Program-made: the position numbers and the translations under genes
Notes under the pieces: generated by a model
What the model was told of the DNA's origin: nothing
Database searches by the model: none
Seen by the model: only the letters and a program-made list of their open reading frames with translations
Source of the DNA: Methanofollis ethanolicus
GTDB taxonomy: Archaea; Halobacteriota; Methanomicrobia; Methanomicrobiales; Methanofollaceae
DNA: 64,000 nt
Assembly: GCF_001571385.1 (NCBI RefSeq)
Contig: NZ_BCNW01000001.1
Coordinates: forward strand, 682,001 to 746,000
Reading direction: 5' to 3'
In this document: positions 33,142 to 42,900 of the stretch, in pieces
Position numbering within the stretch: the stretch's first letter is position 1
Layout of the letters: the number at the start of each line of letters is the position of its first letter

Positions 33142-35105
33142 AGGTCTTCGGGATCGACATCATCAGGGGGTCGGTGCGGTCAAGGACCCAGCGGCCGCTG
33201 TACGCTCTCGTCGTTCTTGAGGACGGGACGGTCGTCTCGACCTCGCAGGTGACGGCGTTCAGGCTCTCCAGGCTCGTCGCCGTGGAGGAGCCCGATATCC
33301 TCGCCACCGATTCGGTTCAGGAACTCGCCACCGACCAGCACGCCCTCGTTGCCTTCATGCAGACCCTCCCGACCCGGACCCTGCTCGTGCAGGTGACAGG
33401 CGGCGAGCGGAAAGAGACCCTCCAGAAGGTGGCGGCCAGGTACAATCTTGCGGTGGAGAAGACCGACCCCTTTGCCGAGGCCGGTGCGGCGGCGCGGATC
33501 GCCTATCTCGGCGGCGGTGCGGAGGTGGTCGCCTTCGAGAACACGACGGGGATCGCCGTCTCCCGCCACCGCTCGCCCGGACGGGGGGGGTGGAGCCAGA
33601 ACAGGTACGTGCGCAAGATGCACGGGGCTGTGCGGGAGAAGGCCCGGGAGGTGGAGGGGCGTCTCGTCGCCGCGGGTCTGCGGTACGAGAAGAGCGAACG
33701 CCTTGCCTTCGGCGGGTTCTCCCGCGTGGACTTCACGGTCTACGCGCCGCGGGGTGAGATCCCGGTCAGGGCCTATACGGGCGCCGACGCGCAGGTGCGG
33801 GTCGAGGGGAAGAAACTTGATCGGATCCGGTACCGGCCCCTCACGAGAAAGAGGCGGTACATTATTGTCGGGATCGACCCCGGCACAACGACCGGCATCG
33901 GGGCGGTGGACCTCGACGGCGAGGTGGTAGACCTCTATTCCTCCCGCCAGATGGGGACGGCCGAGATCATCGAGCACCTCACTGGAGTGGGCAAGCCCCT
34001 GATCGTCGCCTCCGACGTCACGCCGATTCCCGACACCGTGGAAAAGGTGCGGCGAGCCTTCAACGCGATTGCGTACGTGCCCCCGCAGGACAGGAGCGTG
34101 GAGGGTAAACTCGAACTGACGGCCGGGACAGGGTATGCAAACCCCCATGAGAGGGACGCCCTCTCCGCGGCCCTGGACGCCTACAGGTCGAACAAGAACA
34201 AGTTCCTGAATATCGCAAAGAGGGTGCCGCCCGGTTTCGACCTGGACGAGGTGCGGGCCGGTGTCCTGCGGGGGCGGTCGATCGAGGCGGTGCTCGCCGA
34301 GCTCTCAGGCCGCCCGCCCGTGATCGAGGAGAAACCGCCGGCCGAGGAGGTTCCTCCGGTGCCGGAGAAGGGCGAGCGTGAGGAGAGGCTGCTCCAGCTT
34401 GAGCGGACGGCAAAGCGCCTGAAGGAGTTTGTGCAGGAACTGGAGGAAGGACTCTCGGAGAAGGACCGGGAGATTGCACGACTGAATCGGCAGATCAGGA
34501 GGGAACGATCGGATCGTGGCCGTGACCTCCAGAGGGACACCGAGATCACGAAGAGGGACGCGATCATAAAGAGCCTCAAGAAACTTCTCCGGAAGGAGGA
34601 GAAGCGAAACAAGAGCCTGAAGAAGCGGATCGAGCAGATGAAGCGGGTGGAGGAGCTCCAGATCGGCGAGGGGCAGGTGCCGGTGAAGGTGATCACCTCT
34701 CTCACCCACGACGCGGTCGGCGGCCTCGCGGCAGACCTCGGGATCGACGAGGGTGACGTGATCTCGGTCGGGACGACCGGGGGGTGGGGCCGGAGTGTGG
34801 TGCGGGAGGTCGCGGCCCTGCAGGTGGCGGCGGTGGTCGTGCCCGGAGCTTCGGTCGACGAGCAGGACCAGCACCTCGTCGCCGCGGCCCTCACGGCCTC
34901 CCTGCCCCTGGTCCCGGCCTCTGCGATCGGGCTTGTTGTGCAGGGGAAGATCGGGGTCGCGGACGAGGGGCGTTTTGCGGCGGCCCTGGAGAAGTGGAGC
35001 GTCCTTGTCGCGGAGCATGAGAAGAGGAAGAAGGCGGCGATGCTCAATCAGGTCTTCAAGGAGTACAGAACCGAGAGGGAGAAGGAGGTGCGGAAACATG
35101 GATGA
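33138..35105 (+). CDS. COG2433/DUF460 protein, RNase H-like fold plus coiled coil
   Basis: The 655-residue archaeal protein begins at GTG 33138 (VKVFGIDIIRG). Its central RNase H/RuvC-like domain shows GIDPGTTTGIGAVD at 245-258 with conserved downstream acidic positions. A long charged coiled coil runs from about 412 to 515 (REERLLQLERTAKRLKEF...). A C-terminal domain (about 520-655) contains a TTGGWGRSVVREVA segment. The family is conserved in archaea and its role is unknown; nucleic-acid processing has been suggested from the fold. It is tightly coupled to rio2 upstream and thiL downstream (8-base overlap). Both neighbours are enzymes, but only rio2 hints at ribosome or RNA metabolism. Confidence 0.88.
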   Translation: MKVFGIDIIRGSVRSRTQRPLYALVVLEDGTVVSTSQVTAFRLSRLVAVEEPDILATDSVQELATDQHALVAFMQTLPTRTLLVQVTGGERKETLQKVAARYNLAVEKTDPFAEAGAAARIAYLGGGAEVVAFENTTGIAVSRHRSPGRGGWSQNRYVRKMHGAVREKAREVEGRLVAAGLRYEKSERLAFGGFSRVDFTVYAPRGEIPVRAYTGADAQVRVEGKKLDRIRYRPLTRKRRYIIVGIDPGTTTGIGAVDLDGEVVDLYSSRQMGTAEIIEHLTGVGKPLIVASDVTPIPDTVEKVRRAFNAIAYVPPQDRSVEGKLELTAGTGYANPHERDALSAALDAYRSNKNKFLNIAKRVPPGFDLDEVRAGVLRGRSIEAVLAELSGRPPVIEEKPPAEEVPPVPEKGEREERLLQLERTAKRLKEFVQELEEGLSEKDREIARLNRQIRRERSDRGRDLQRDTEITKRDAIIKSLKKLLRKEEKRNKSLKKRIEQMKRVEELQIGEGQVPVKVITSLTHDAVGGLAADLGIDEGDVISVGTTGGWGRSVVREVAALQVAAVVVPGASVDEQDQHLVAAALTASLPLVPASAIGLVVQGKIGVADEGRFAAALEKWSVLVAEHEKRKKAAMLNQVFKEYRTEREKEVRKHG

Positions 35106-35958
35106 ACGTGCTCTGATCCGGGCCGTTTCCTCTCTCCTCCCCGAGGGTGCGACGGCAGACGACTGTGCGGTGCTCCCGCACGGGGGGGAGTGCCTTGTCC
35201 TCTCGACGGACATGCTCCACGAGACGACAGACTTCCCTGTCGGGATGACGGACGCGGATATCGGGTGGATGGTGGCGGCGGTGACGATCTCCGACATCGC
35301 GGGGATGGGGGCGCGGCCTCTCGCCCTCCTCCTTGCCGCCGGCCTCGACCGTCCTGAACGCCTTGCCGGGATCACGGAGGGGGCGGCACGCTGCTGCCGC
35401 ACCTATGGCGCCTCTCTCGTCGGCGGAGACACCGACGCCCACACCGAACTGACGCTCGTCTCCACCGGCCTCGGCACGGCGGAGAAAGTGGTGGGGCGGC
35501 GGGGCGCCGCGCCCGGCGACCTGGTCTGCGTCACCGGGTACCTCGGCGGGGCGCAGGCGGCGCTCTCCGGGTACGACGACTACTGGCAGAGGCTGATCGC
35601 CCCCCAGCCTCGCGTCGCGGAGGGCCTTGCCCTCAATGCCGCGGGGGCGACGGCGATGATGGACATCTCCGACGGCCTTGCGATGTCCCTCCACGACATG
35701 CTCGGGGTGAACGACTGCGGTTTCGCGGTGGAGACGGCCCGCCTCCCCCTCCCTGCGGGCGTGCCGGAGGACAAGGGGAGGGAGTTCGCGCTCTCCGGCG
35801 GCGGTGACTTTGAACTCCTCTTCACCATCCCCGCCGGGAATTTCCCTGTGGCAGGGGTGGAGGCGACGGCCATCGGCCGGGTCGTCGCGGAGCACGGGGT
35901 CTTTGCCGACGGGCGACCGCTGCCGGCGCAGGGCTACATGCACAGGTGGGAGGAATAA
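35098..35958 (+). CDS. thiL: Thiamine-monophosphate kinase
   Basis: ThiL phosphorylates thiamine monophosphate to the diphosphate cofactor. The 286-residue protein has the PurM/ThiL elements: ADDCAV at 20-25, LVLSTDML at 33-40, TISDIAGMGARP at 63-74, GGDT at 109-112, MDISDGLAMSLHDM at 188-201 and SGGGDFELLFT at 233-243. It is the end of the rio2-COG2433-thiL operon. A second, damaged copy of its 3' half occurs at 38275-38616, about 2.7 kb downstream and in the same orientation, on the far side of an AT-rich NTPase gene. Confidence 0.93.
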   Translation: MDERALIRAVSSLLPEGATADDCAVLPHGGECLVLSTDMLHETTDFPVGMTDADIGWMVAAVTISDIAGMGARPLALLLAAGLDRPERLAGITEGAARCCRTYGASLVGGDTDAHTELTLVSTGLGTAEKVVGRRGAAPGDLVCVTGYLGGAQAALSGYDDYWQRLIAPQPRVAEGLALNAAGATAMMDISDGLAMSLHDMLGVNDCGFAVETARLPLPAGVPEDKGREFALSGGGDFELLFTIPAGNFPVAGVEATAIGRVVAEHGVFADGRPLPAQGYMHRWEE

Positions 35959-36009
35959 AGTCTCAATCAAAATGCAATCTTAATAGCCTCTCCCCTCATA
36001 TTGCCGTGT

Positions 36010-38121
36010 ATGGAGATTTTCTATTCTAATGATGCCCCTCTCGAAGATCCAGCCGATGATAGTCTTGATATCGCTCCTTTTGCAAAAAATCTCGCAGATG
36101 CCATACCAAAGATGTTCAATCCTCAGGGTTTTGTTGTTGCAATCTATGGAGAATGGGGATCTGGGAAGACAACTCTCCTTAGTTTTGTAAAATATTACAT
36201 TGAGCAAAGTTGTGAACCGACCAAACCATTGATCATGGATTTTCATCCCTGGTGGTTTTCTGGACGGGAAGATCTCATCAGGAGTTTTTTTAACCAGTTT
36301 ATCGGGAGTGCAAGCAAGTGGTTTGGGGCATCTGCCGATTGTGCAAAATTATTGGCCCAATTTGCGGAGGCACTTTCTCCAATTAAGATCCCCATTGTGC
36401 AGACGGTGAATTATATTGCAGATAAGGCTGATCCTACAAAACGTGATGTCCCTGCTTTGAAAGAAGAGATCAAGAGATCTCTAAAGCAGAAAAATCGGCA
36501 AATTTTGATCATCATCGATGATATTGACCGACTCAGTGCAGAGGAGATCAGGTTACTATTCACGGTCATCAAGGACATTGCCGATTTTCCAAATGTTGTC
36601 TATTTACTTGCATTCGATAAACAAATCGTAAACAGGGCTTTAAATTCGGTCCAAGGTTTTGAAGGGGCAAAGTATCTTGAAAAAATCGTTCAAGCAGGTT
36701 ATGATCTCCCGGATCCTGATAAAACGTTGCTGAGAACCATTTTTTTCAAAAAAATAGATGACGTTCTTGAAGGCACTCCTGAAAATTTATGGGATCAAAC
36801 ATACTGGGAAAATGTTTACTTTGATGGTATAGATCATTTTGTGAACTCTCCCCGGGATGTGCAACGTTTTTTCAACGCATTGTCCCTTACATATCCTGCC
36901 GTGATGGGAGAGGTCAACCCGATTGATTTTATTGCGATAGAATGCCTGAGACTGTTCTGCCCTTCTATGTATTCTTTCATCCAGGGATCTGGAGAAATTA
37001 TCGTAGGGCCTGTTGATATCGGCTTAGATCCTGACCCTGATAAAAGCATACAGAAGAGACTGGATACACAAATCAAGCAAATATCTGAACAGGATCAGGA
37101 GTCTGTGAAAAAGTTGCTCGTCAGAATTTTTCCTAAGATCGGGTATTTATTAGGGGGTCCATCTTATGGGAGCGATTATTTACCCCTCTGGAGAAAAAAT
37201 CTTCGAGTATGTACCTCAGAACATTTTGATACATATTTCAGACTCTCTTTGCACCAAGGTCAGATGTCCCACGCTGAAGTTCAGTCGATCCTTGAGTCTG
37301 TAAATAAACCTGAGATATTTGGACAGGAATTGATAAATCTGACTCATCAAAAACAAAGACTGAGTCCTTCTAAACTATCATATTTTTTGGAATGCCTCTC
37401 TGATCATGCCGCTGACGATATCCCAGAATCTGCGATCCCTTCCATAATTTCCGCTTTTTTTAAGGTTGGTGACGATCTCATCCCCCTGGAAGATGATGTG
37501 CCGCGTATCTTGTATTACAATACTGATATTCTGATACTTCGGGTTATATGGAGACTCTTTGATCGCTTGGATGAGGCAAGCCGCTTTATCCTGCTGAAAG
37601 ATGCGATCTCTCAAGGAAATTCGATCTCTTTAACTGCGAAATTGATCACGATGTATGGCAGAGAGCACGGGAAATATGGTGCGAAAAGGAAACCTGATGA
37701 AGAACAGATCCTAAGCCTTGAACGTTTGACGGTATTTGAAGAATTGGCATTGGAAAAGATTCGGCAGTCTTCTCAGGAGGGTTCTCTTATTGGTACCCCT
37801 CTTCTTGGACGAGTATTGTATTTCTGGAAACAGAATGGACATGATGAAGAAGCCAGATCATGGATCGAGGAAACAATTCATGATGACGATGGGTTGCTGC
37901 TGTTCTTAGATCGATTTATATCGACATCATTCCCCCAGTCTATTGATGACGTAATGCCAGAGATGCATTGGGTTCTTTCTTCAGAGAGTATCAGTGAGTT
38001 CATCAATCCTGGTGAATTAAAGAGTCGAGCTCGCCATCTTGTTGAGTCCAAAATTGATCTTACAGAACGTCAGAGAGAAGCTTTCATGAGTATTATCAAT
38101 GAGACTGAAGAATCTCCCTGA
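36010..38121 (+). CDS. KAP-family P-loop NTPase, foreign-looking
   Basis: The 703-residue protein has Walker A GEWGSGKT at 47-54 and the KAP-typical FHPWWFSGREDLIRSFF shortly after. A Walker B region LIIIDDIDRLSAEEIRLLF lies near 170-188, followed by VVYLLAFDKQIVNRAL and a long helical C-terminal half without clear motifs. KAP NTPases (Kidins220/ARMS and PifA) include phage-exclusion and membrane-associated defence proteins; no transmembrane segments between the motifs are obvious here. ATG 36010 is chosen over TTG 36001. Its base and codon use are far more AT-rich than all neighbours, and it lies between thiL and a broken thiL duplicate, consistent with horizontal acquisition. A defence role is an inference. 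Confidence 0.85.
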   Translation: MEIFYSNDAPLEDPADDSLDIAPFAKNLADAIPKMFNPQGFVVAIYGEWGSGKTTLLSFVKYYIEQSCEPTKPLIMDFHPWWFSGREDLIRSFFNQFIGSASKWFGASADCAKLLAQFAEALSPIKIPIVQTVNYIADKADPTKRDVPALKEEIKRSLKQKNRQILIIIDDIDRLSAEEIRLLFTVIKDIADFPNVVYLLAFDKQIVNRALNSVQGFEGAKYLEKIVQAGYDLPDPDKTLLRTIFFKKIDDVLEGTPENLWDQTYWENVYFDGIDHFVNSPRDVQRFFNALSLTYPAVMGEVNPIDFIAIECLRLFCPSMYSFIQGSGEIIVGPVDIGLDPDPDKSIQKRLDTQIKQISEQDQESVKKLLVRIFPKIGYLLGGPSYGSDYLPLWRKNLRVCTSEHFDTYFRLSLHQGQMSHAEVQSILESVNKPEIFGQELINLTHQKQRLSPSKLSYFLECLSDHAADDIPESAIPSIISAFFKVGDDLIPLEDDVPRILYYNTDILILRVIWRLFDRLDEASRFILLKDAISQGNSISLTAKLITMYGREHGKYGAKRKPDEEQILSLERLTVFEELALEKIRQSSQEGSLIGTPLLGRVLYFWKQNGHDEEARSWIEETIHDDDGLLLFLDRFISTSFPQSIDDVMPEMHWVLSSESISEFINPGELKSRARHLVESKIDLTERQREAFMSIINETEESP

Positions 38122-38263
38122 CGACGTAAATCCCGAGGGCTTTGACGGTGGTATGGTCAGAACCGTTGACTGAGATTACACCTGCGGCGAGCGGGGGGAT
38201 CCGATCCATCATCAAGGCGCGGAAACAGGCCGCAAGGTTGAGGTCGTGAAAGACGCTGAGGGA
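38096..38263 (-). pseudogene. Scrap of an ABC-transporter ATPase C-terminus
   Basis: Minus-strand translation gives FHDLNLAACFRALMMDRI followed by a run ending ALGIYVVREI. This matches the H-loop and C-terminal tail of FecE/BtuD-type import ATPases (usual form HDLNLAARxxDR...GxxxxVVV). Only about 50 residues remain, with no Walker motifs, and it overlaps the last bases of the KAP gene on the other strand. It is a decayed fragment left beside the KAP insertion. Confidence 0.5.
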
Positions 38264-38274
38264 TCGTGATGGAT

Positions 38275-38616
38275 GGGGCGCAGGCGGCGCTCTCCGGCTA
38301 CGAAGGTTTCTGGCAGAGGCTCATCGCCCCGCAACCCCGCGTCGCCGCGGGGATCGCCCTCAACGCCGCCGGGGCGACGGCGATGATGGACATCTCCGAC
38401 GGGCTTTCCCTCTCCCTCCACGACATGCTCGGGGTGAACGAGTGCGGTTTCGCGGTGGAGACAGCCCGTCTCCCCCTCCCCGCCGGGAATTTCCCTGTGG
38501 CCGGGGTGGAGGCGACGGCTATCGGCCGGGTCGTCGCGGAACACGGGGTCTTTGCCGACGGCACGCCCCTCCCGGCGCGGGGCTACATGCACAGGTGGGC
38601 GGAGGAGGGAGAATAG
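38275..38616 (+). pseudogene. thiL: Partial, deleted duplicate of the thiL 3' half
   Basis: This segment corresponds to thiL residues 151-286 (GAQAALSGYEGFWQRLIAPQ onward) at high nucleotide identity with the intact gene. It lacks the first 150 residues including the nucleotide-binding ADD and GGDT motifs. It also has an in-frame deletion of about 26 residues between two PAG-coding repeats, removing SGGGDFELLFT. It cannot be functional. Together with the intact copy it forms a direct repeat flanking the KAP gene. Confidence 0.9.
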
Positions 38617-38665
38617 ATTCTACAACCGGGAAAGGATTATCCTCTCTCTCTCCTATGCTGATTAG

Positions 38666-38860
38666 ATGTACGTCCTCCCGAGAGCGACACTCCTGGCTCT
38701 TTTTGCGGCAGTCCTTGCCGGTCTTGCTGCCGGCACTATTGTACGGGGCATCTGGCACGACCAGGTCCTCGCCGTCCTGGCCTCGGCCGCCGCGATCGTC
38801 CTTGCCGACGCTGCTATCACCCGCCTGATGCGGCGGTTCGGGATCGCGACAGGGGAATGA
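38666..38860 (+). CDS. Small two-helix membrane protein
   Basis: A 64-residue frame starts MYVLPRATLLALFAAVLAGL, has two hydrophobic stretches (about 7-25 and 33-51) and ends RLMRRFGIATGE. No ribosome-binding sequence is evident; a GGATTATCC-type AT element about 30 bases upstream would permit leaderless expression. There is no recognisable family. It is convergent with the TIGR00266-type gene 15 bases away. Confidence 0.5.
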   Translation: MYVLPRATLLALFAAVLAGLAAGTIVRGIWHDQVLAVLASAAAIVLADAAITRLMRRFGIATGE

Positions 38861-38875
38861 AAAAGAGAGAGGTGT

Positions 38876-39589
38876 TCAGATCCCGATCTGGAACCCGCCC
38901 GTGCCGCTCCCCGATGAGTCGTGGGGCAGGAAGGGCATCAGGGAGGAGGCGAGTTTCGCGATGTCCATCGACTGGAGGACGACCTTGCCCGGCCCTGTAA
39001 GGGTGGTCAGGAAGAGGCCTTCGCCGCCGAAGAAGACCGTCTTCACGCCGCCGGCAAGTTCGATGGAATAATCGACGGTCGCGTCGAATCCGACCACGAG
39101 GCCGGTTTCCACCCGCACCGTCTCCCCGGCCGCGAGGTCCATCTCGATGGTGTCGCCGCAGCAGTGGAGGAAGACCCTGCCGTTCCCGTGGAGGCGCTGG
39201 AGGATGAAACCCTCACCGCCGAAGAACCCCGACCGCAACTTCTTCGTGAAGGCGATGTCGAGGTTCACGCCCTCCTCTGAGCAGAGGTAGGCGTCCTTCT
39301 GGGCGATGAACTCCTTCCCGTTCACGTCCACCGGGAAGATCCGACCGGGCACGTTCCCGGCGAAGGAGACGAAGCCTTCCCGGCCCTGGGGGGTGAACTC
39401 GGTCAGGAAGAGGCTCTCATTGGTGAGCATCCTCTTGAGTCCGCCGAAGAGGCCGCCCTTCATGTGGGAGTCCATCTGCATGTTCCCGCTCATGTTCACC
39501 ATGGCGCCGGCCTCGGCATTGATCTTCTCGCCAGGGGAGAGGGTGAGTTTCACCATCTGGAGGTTGTCCCCGATAATCTCGTATCTCAT
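38876..39589 (-). CDS. TIGR00266/AIM24-family protein
   Basis: The 237-residue protein has the all-beta, Gly-rich repeats of the TIGR00266 family: YEIIGDNLQMVKLTLSPGEKINAEAGAMVNMSGNM, GFVSFAGNVPGRIFPVDV, GFFGGEGFILQRLHGNG, GETVRVETGLVVGFDATVDY and VFFGGEGLFLTTLTGPG. AIM24 proteins in mitochondria affect inner-membrane organisation; the prokaryotic role is unknown. There is no signal or membrane segment. It is monocistronic, with an 18-bp inverted repeat (39633-39650) upstream. Confidence 0.92.
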   Translation of the reverse strand: MRYEIIGDNLQMVKLTLSPGEKINAEAGAMVNMSGNMQMDSHMKGGLFGGLKRMLTNESLFLTEFTPQGREGFVSFAGNVPGRIFPVDVNGKEFIAQKDAYLCSEEGVNLDIAFTKKLRSGFFGGEGFILQRLHGNGRVFLHCCGDTIEMDLAAGETVRVETGLVVGFDATVDYSIELAGGVKTVFFGGEGLFLTTLTGPGKVVLQSMDIAKLASSLMPFLPHDSSGSGTGGFQIGI

Positions 39590-39940
39590 GGTCTACCTCA
39601 GATCTTCAGAAGGGGAACATATCAGGTTTCGCATTTTCCGGGCGGAAAATTTCCGTCCTCTCTCTCCATGTGCGACATTGGTCTGTCCCTTCATGACAGA
39701 TGATGGGCATGTCTGCTTTTTCAGCGTCATTGTCCTGTGTATCTACGCACTGCTTTCCTGCTTTTTCATGGACTGAGAGATGGCGGATGATTTTTTTTCT
39801 TTAATGGCGCTTCACATTATATCACTTTTTTTTCTTTTTAATCGAGCTCTATTCTTATTTTATCACATATTCTTTATCGTGCATCATAATGGGCTGTTAT
39901 TTATCCTATTTTATCCTATATTCTGAAAATCGTACTGAAG
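39590..39940. promoter_or_regulatory. Divergent AT-rich promoter region with inverted repeat
   Basis: Near the left end, ATTTTCCG-GG-CGGAAAAT (39633-39650) is a perfect 8-bp inverted repeat 44 bases upstream of the leftward TIGR00266-type gene. The right 150 bases are very AT-rich, with T-runs and the tandem TTATCCTATTTTATCCTAT near 39901-39919, a likely promoter of the protease gene at 39941. No gene is seen. Confidence 0.45.
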
Positions 39941-42900
39941 ATGAGATCCATGACCCCCCGACAACGATATCTTACGATACTGCTCGTCTGTGTGGGGCTT
40001 GCCCTTTCCGGCATACCCTGTGCGGCCGCACTCCCTGATACGGTTCTCCTCCTCTCTCCGGACGAACAGGGACCTTTCCCCGGTGCAGGCGACTCCCTGA
40101 CCGCCGGCGCCGACGTTCGCGTGGAGGCAGCACCCCTGAACCCGGCATTTGTCCGGTATCAGGAGGAGAAGGATGCGGCCCTGGCTGAAAACGGCATTGC
40201 GCTCCTCTGTGCGGCCGTTCCTGAGACTCCGGAGAATGAATCCTTCCCCCCTCTGGACGGACTTATTCCCTCGCCCGTCACCCTTGTCTGGTCTGAAGAT
40301 TCGTTCTCAACTCTCTCCACCCCGCCCTCCGAGTCCTATTTCAACCTCGCCGACGAAGGCCGCCTCACCCCTGTGAAGGACCAGGGGGAGTGCGGGTCCT
40401 GCTGGGCCTTCGCCTCCCTCGGGTCCCTGGAGTCCACGCTCCTCACCGACGGTCTGGGTACGTGGGACCTCTCTGAGAACAACCTGAAGAACACCCATGG
40501 CTTCGACTGGGGGCCCTGCGACGGTGGCAACCCCTTCATGGCGACAGCGTATCTCACCCGGTGGTCGGGACCGGTGGACGAGAGCGATGATCCCTACATC
40601 CTCCCTGTCCCGTCCTCGACATCGCCTTCCGGTCTTGCGCCGGTGATGCATGTCCAGAACGTCACCTTCCTCCCGCCGCGGTCGGGCCCCCTCGACAACG
40701 ACCTGATCAAGGCGACAATCAAGGATGAAGGCGGCCTCTATACGTCTTTCCAGGTGAACCTCTCCTGTTTCGGGCCGAGTGCGATCACCTACTACCTGCC
40801 CGAGAACAGCACCGCAAAGATCGACGGCGGCCACGCCGTCCTCATCGTCGGCTGGGACGACACCTACCCGGCGGCGAACTTCGTCGAGACCCCGCCCGGC
40901 GACGGCGCCTTCATCGCCAAAAACTCATGGAGTACATCGTCGGGGGACAACGGCTACTTCTATATCTCGTACTATGACCGGTATTTCGGGCGCTTCCTGA
41001 ATCGGAGCAAAACGTATATCGGTGATGACCTGGCGGCCGTACTCTTCACCGGCGAATCGGTCGAGACCCACGACCATGTGTACCAGTATGACCCCCTCGG
41101 GTGGACCGCTAGTTTCGGCGACTCGACGACGGCGTACGGTGCGAATGTCTTCATTGCGGAGCGCTACGAAGACCTGAATGCCGTGAGTTTCTACACCCGC
41201 GAACCAGGCACCGACTATGAGGTCATGGTCTATCTCGGGCAGGGAGGTCTCCTCCGCTATGCATCCGTTGCAGACGGGACGATGGCGCTCCCCGGGTACC
41301 ACACCGTCCCCTTCAAAATGTCGTTACCTCTTGCGCCGGGCGACAGTATCCTGGTGACCCTCAAACTCACCGCCCCGACCGACACCCACCCTCTCGCCGT
41401 TGAGATGCCGTTCCGGGGTTATTCGAGCAACGCCACCGCCGGACCCGGCCAGAGTTATGTAAGCGCCGACGGGGTGCACTGGAAAGACCTGACCGCAGAT
41501 TACCCGAACACCAACATCTGCATCAAGGTCTTCACGCGCGACCCCCTCAGGGTGCCTGAGGACTATGCCACCATCCAGGAGGCCATCGATGCTGCCCTGC
41601 CGGGTCAGATGGTCCGTGTCGGAGACGGGGTCTATGTCGAGAATGTCGTCGTCGACCACCCCCTCACCCTTGCCGGGTCCAGCGACGCCGTCATCGACGG
41701 GAACGGCGGGACAGCCCTCACCCTGACCGGGTCGAACATCACCGTCCGGGGCCTCACTCTTACCAATGGTGGCGACGGCGTCAGGATCGCCGGCAATGAC
41801 ACTCTCTTCATGAACCCGACCGTCACCGACTGCAGCGGCGATGGCGTTGTTCTTGAGGGTGTGTCCAGGTCTGTCATTTTCCGGGCAAATATCAGCAGGG
41901 CCAACAGCACCGGCATTCTGATCCATGAAACCAGCGGTGCGGCCCTGTTCCGGTGCGACGTCTCCGGATGTGATGACGACGGGATCGCCGTACGTTCCTC
42001 GGGATCCTTTACGCTGACGGACTGCGTCGCCGCCGGAAATGGCGGGACAGGCCTTGCCCTCGACGGCGTGAGGGATGGTCGGGTGTCCCGGACCGCGATG
42101 ACAGGGAACAGGTGGAATTTCCGCCTCGTCCCTCTGCCGGGCTATGAGGATACCGTCGCGGTGGACGGGACGACCACCGTCGACGGCAGACCTGTCTATG
42201 TCTGGACCGGACGGGAGGACGCGGTCGTGCCCGACGACGCAGGTATGGTCTACCTCTTCGGGTGCCGGAACATCACCGCGGAGGATCTCACCCTCTCCGG
42301 CACATATGTCGGCCTCGTCGTCGCCAACTCGACAGGCGTCACCGTCAGGAATGTCACGGCCACCGGCAATTATGGAGGGGCGATCTGCAGGGTCTCTGAC
42401 GATCTCCTCATCGATGCCTCTGCCTTCGTGGGCAACGATTACGCAGGGCTCTCCTGTTTCGACTGCACGGCAGCCACCGTCACCGGTTCGCTCATCGCCG
42501 ACAATGGGGTGGGTGCGTTCATTTTCGCCGCGACGCCGGGCGATACGGCCCTCTGGCAGAACACCTTCAGGAACAACAGCGGCGGCAACCTCCCCGCCGG
42601 GCACGCGGTCGCCCTGAACTCTCCCGCGCCGGTTTCGTACCGCTATAACGGTACCTACTTCACCCATGCCCTCGGCAACTTCTGGGACGACTATGCCGGC
42701 ACCGACACCGACGGCGACGGCGTCGGCGAGACGCCGTACTCCACCACAGGCCTCAACGACACCTGCCCGCTGGTCGCACCGGCAGACCGGTACGTCCTCT
42801 CCGTACCTCCCCCGCCATCCGATGGGAGCGATTCGGACAGTTCGACCGGCGCCTCGGGAGACCTGAACCCCGGTGATTCCACCACCCTCTCCTTCGACAG

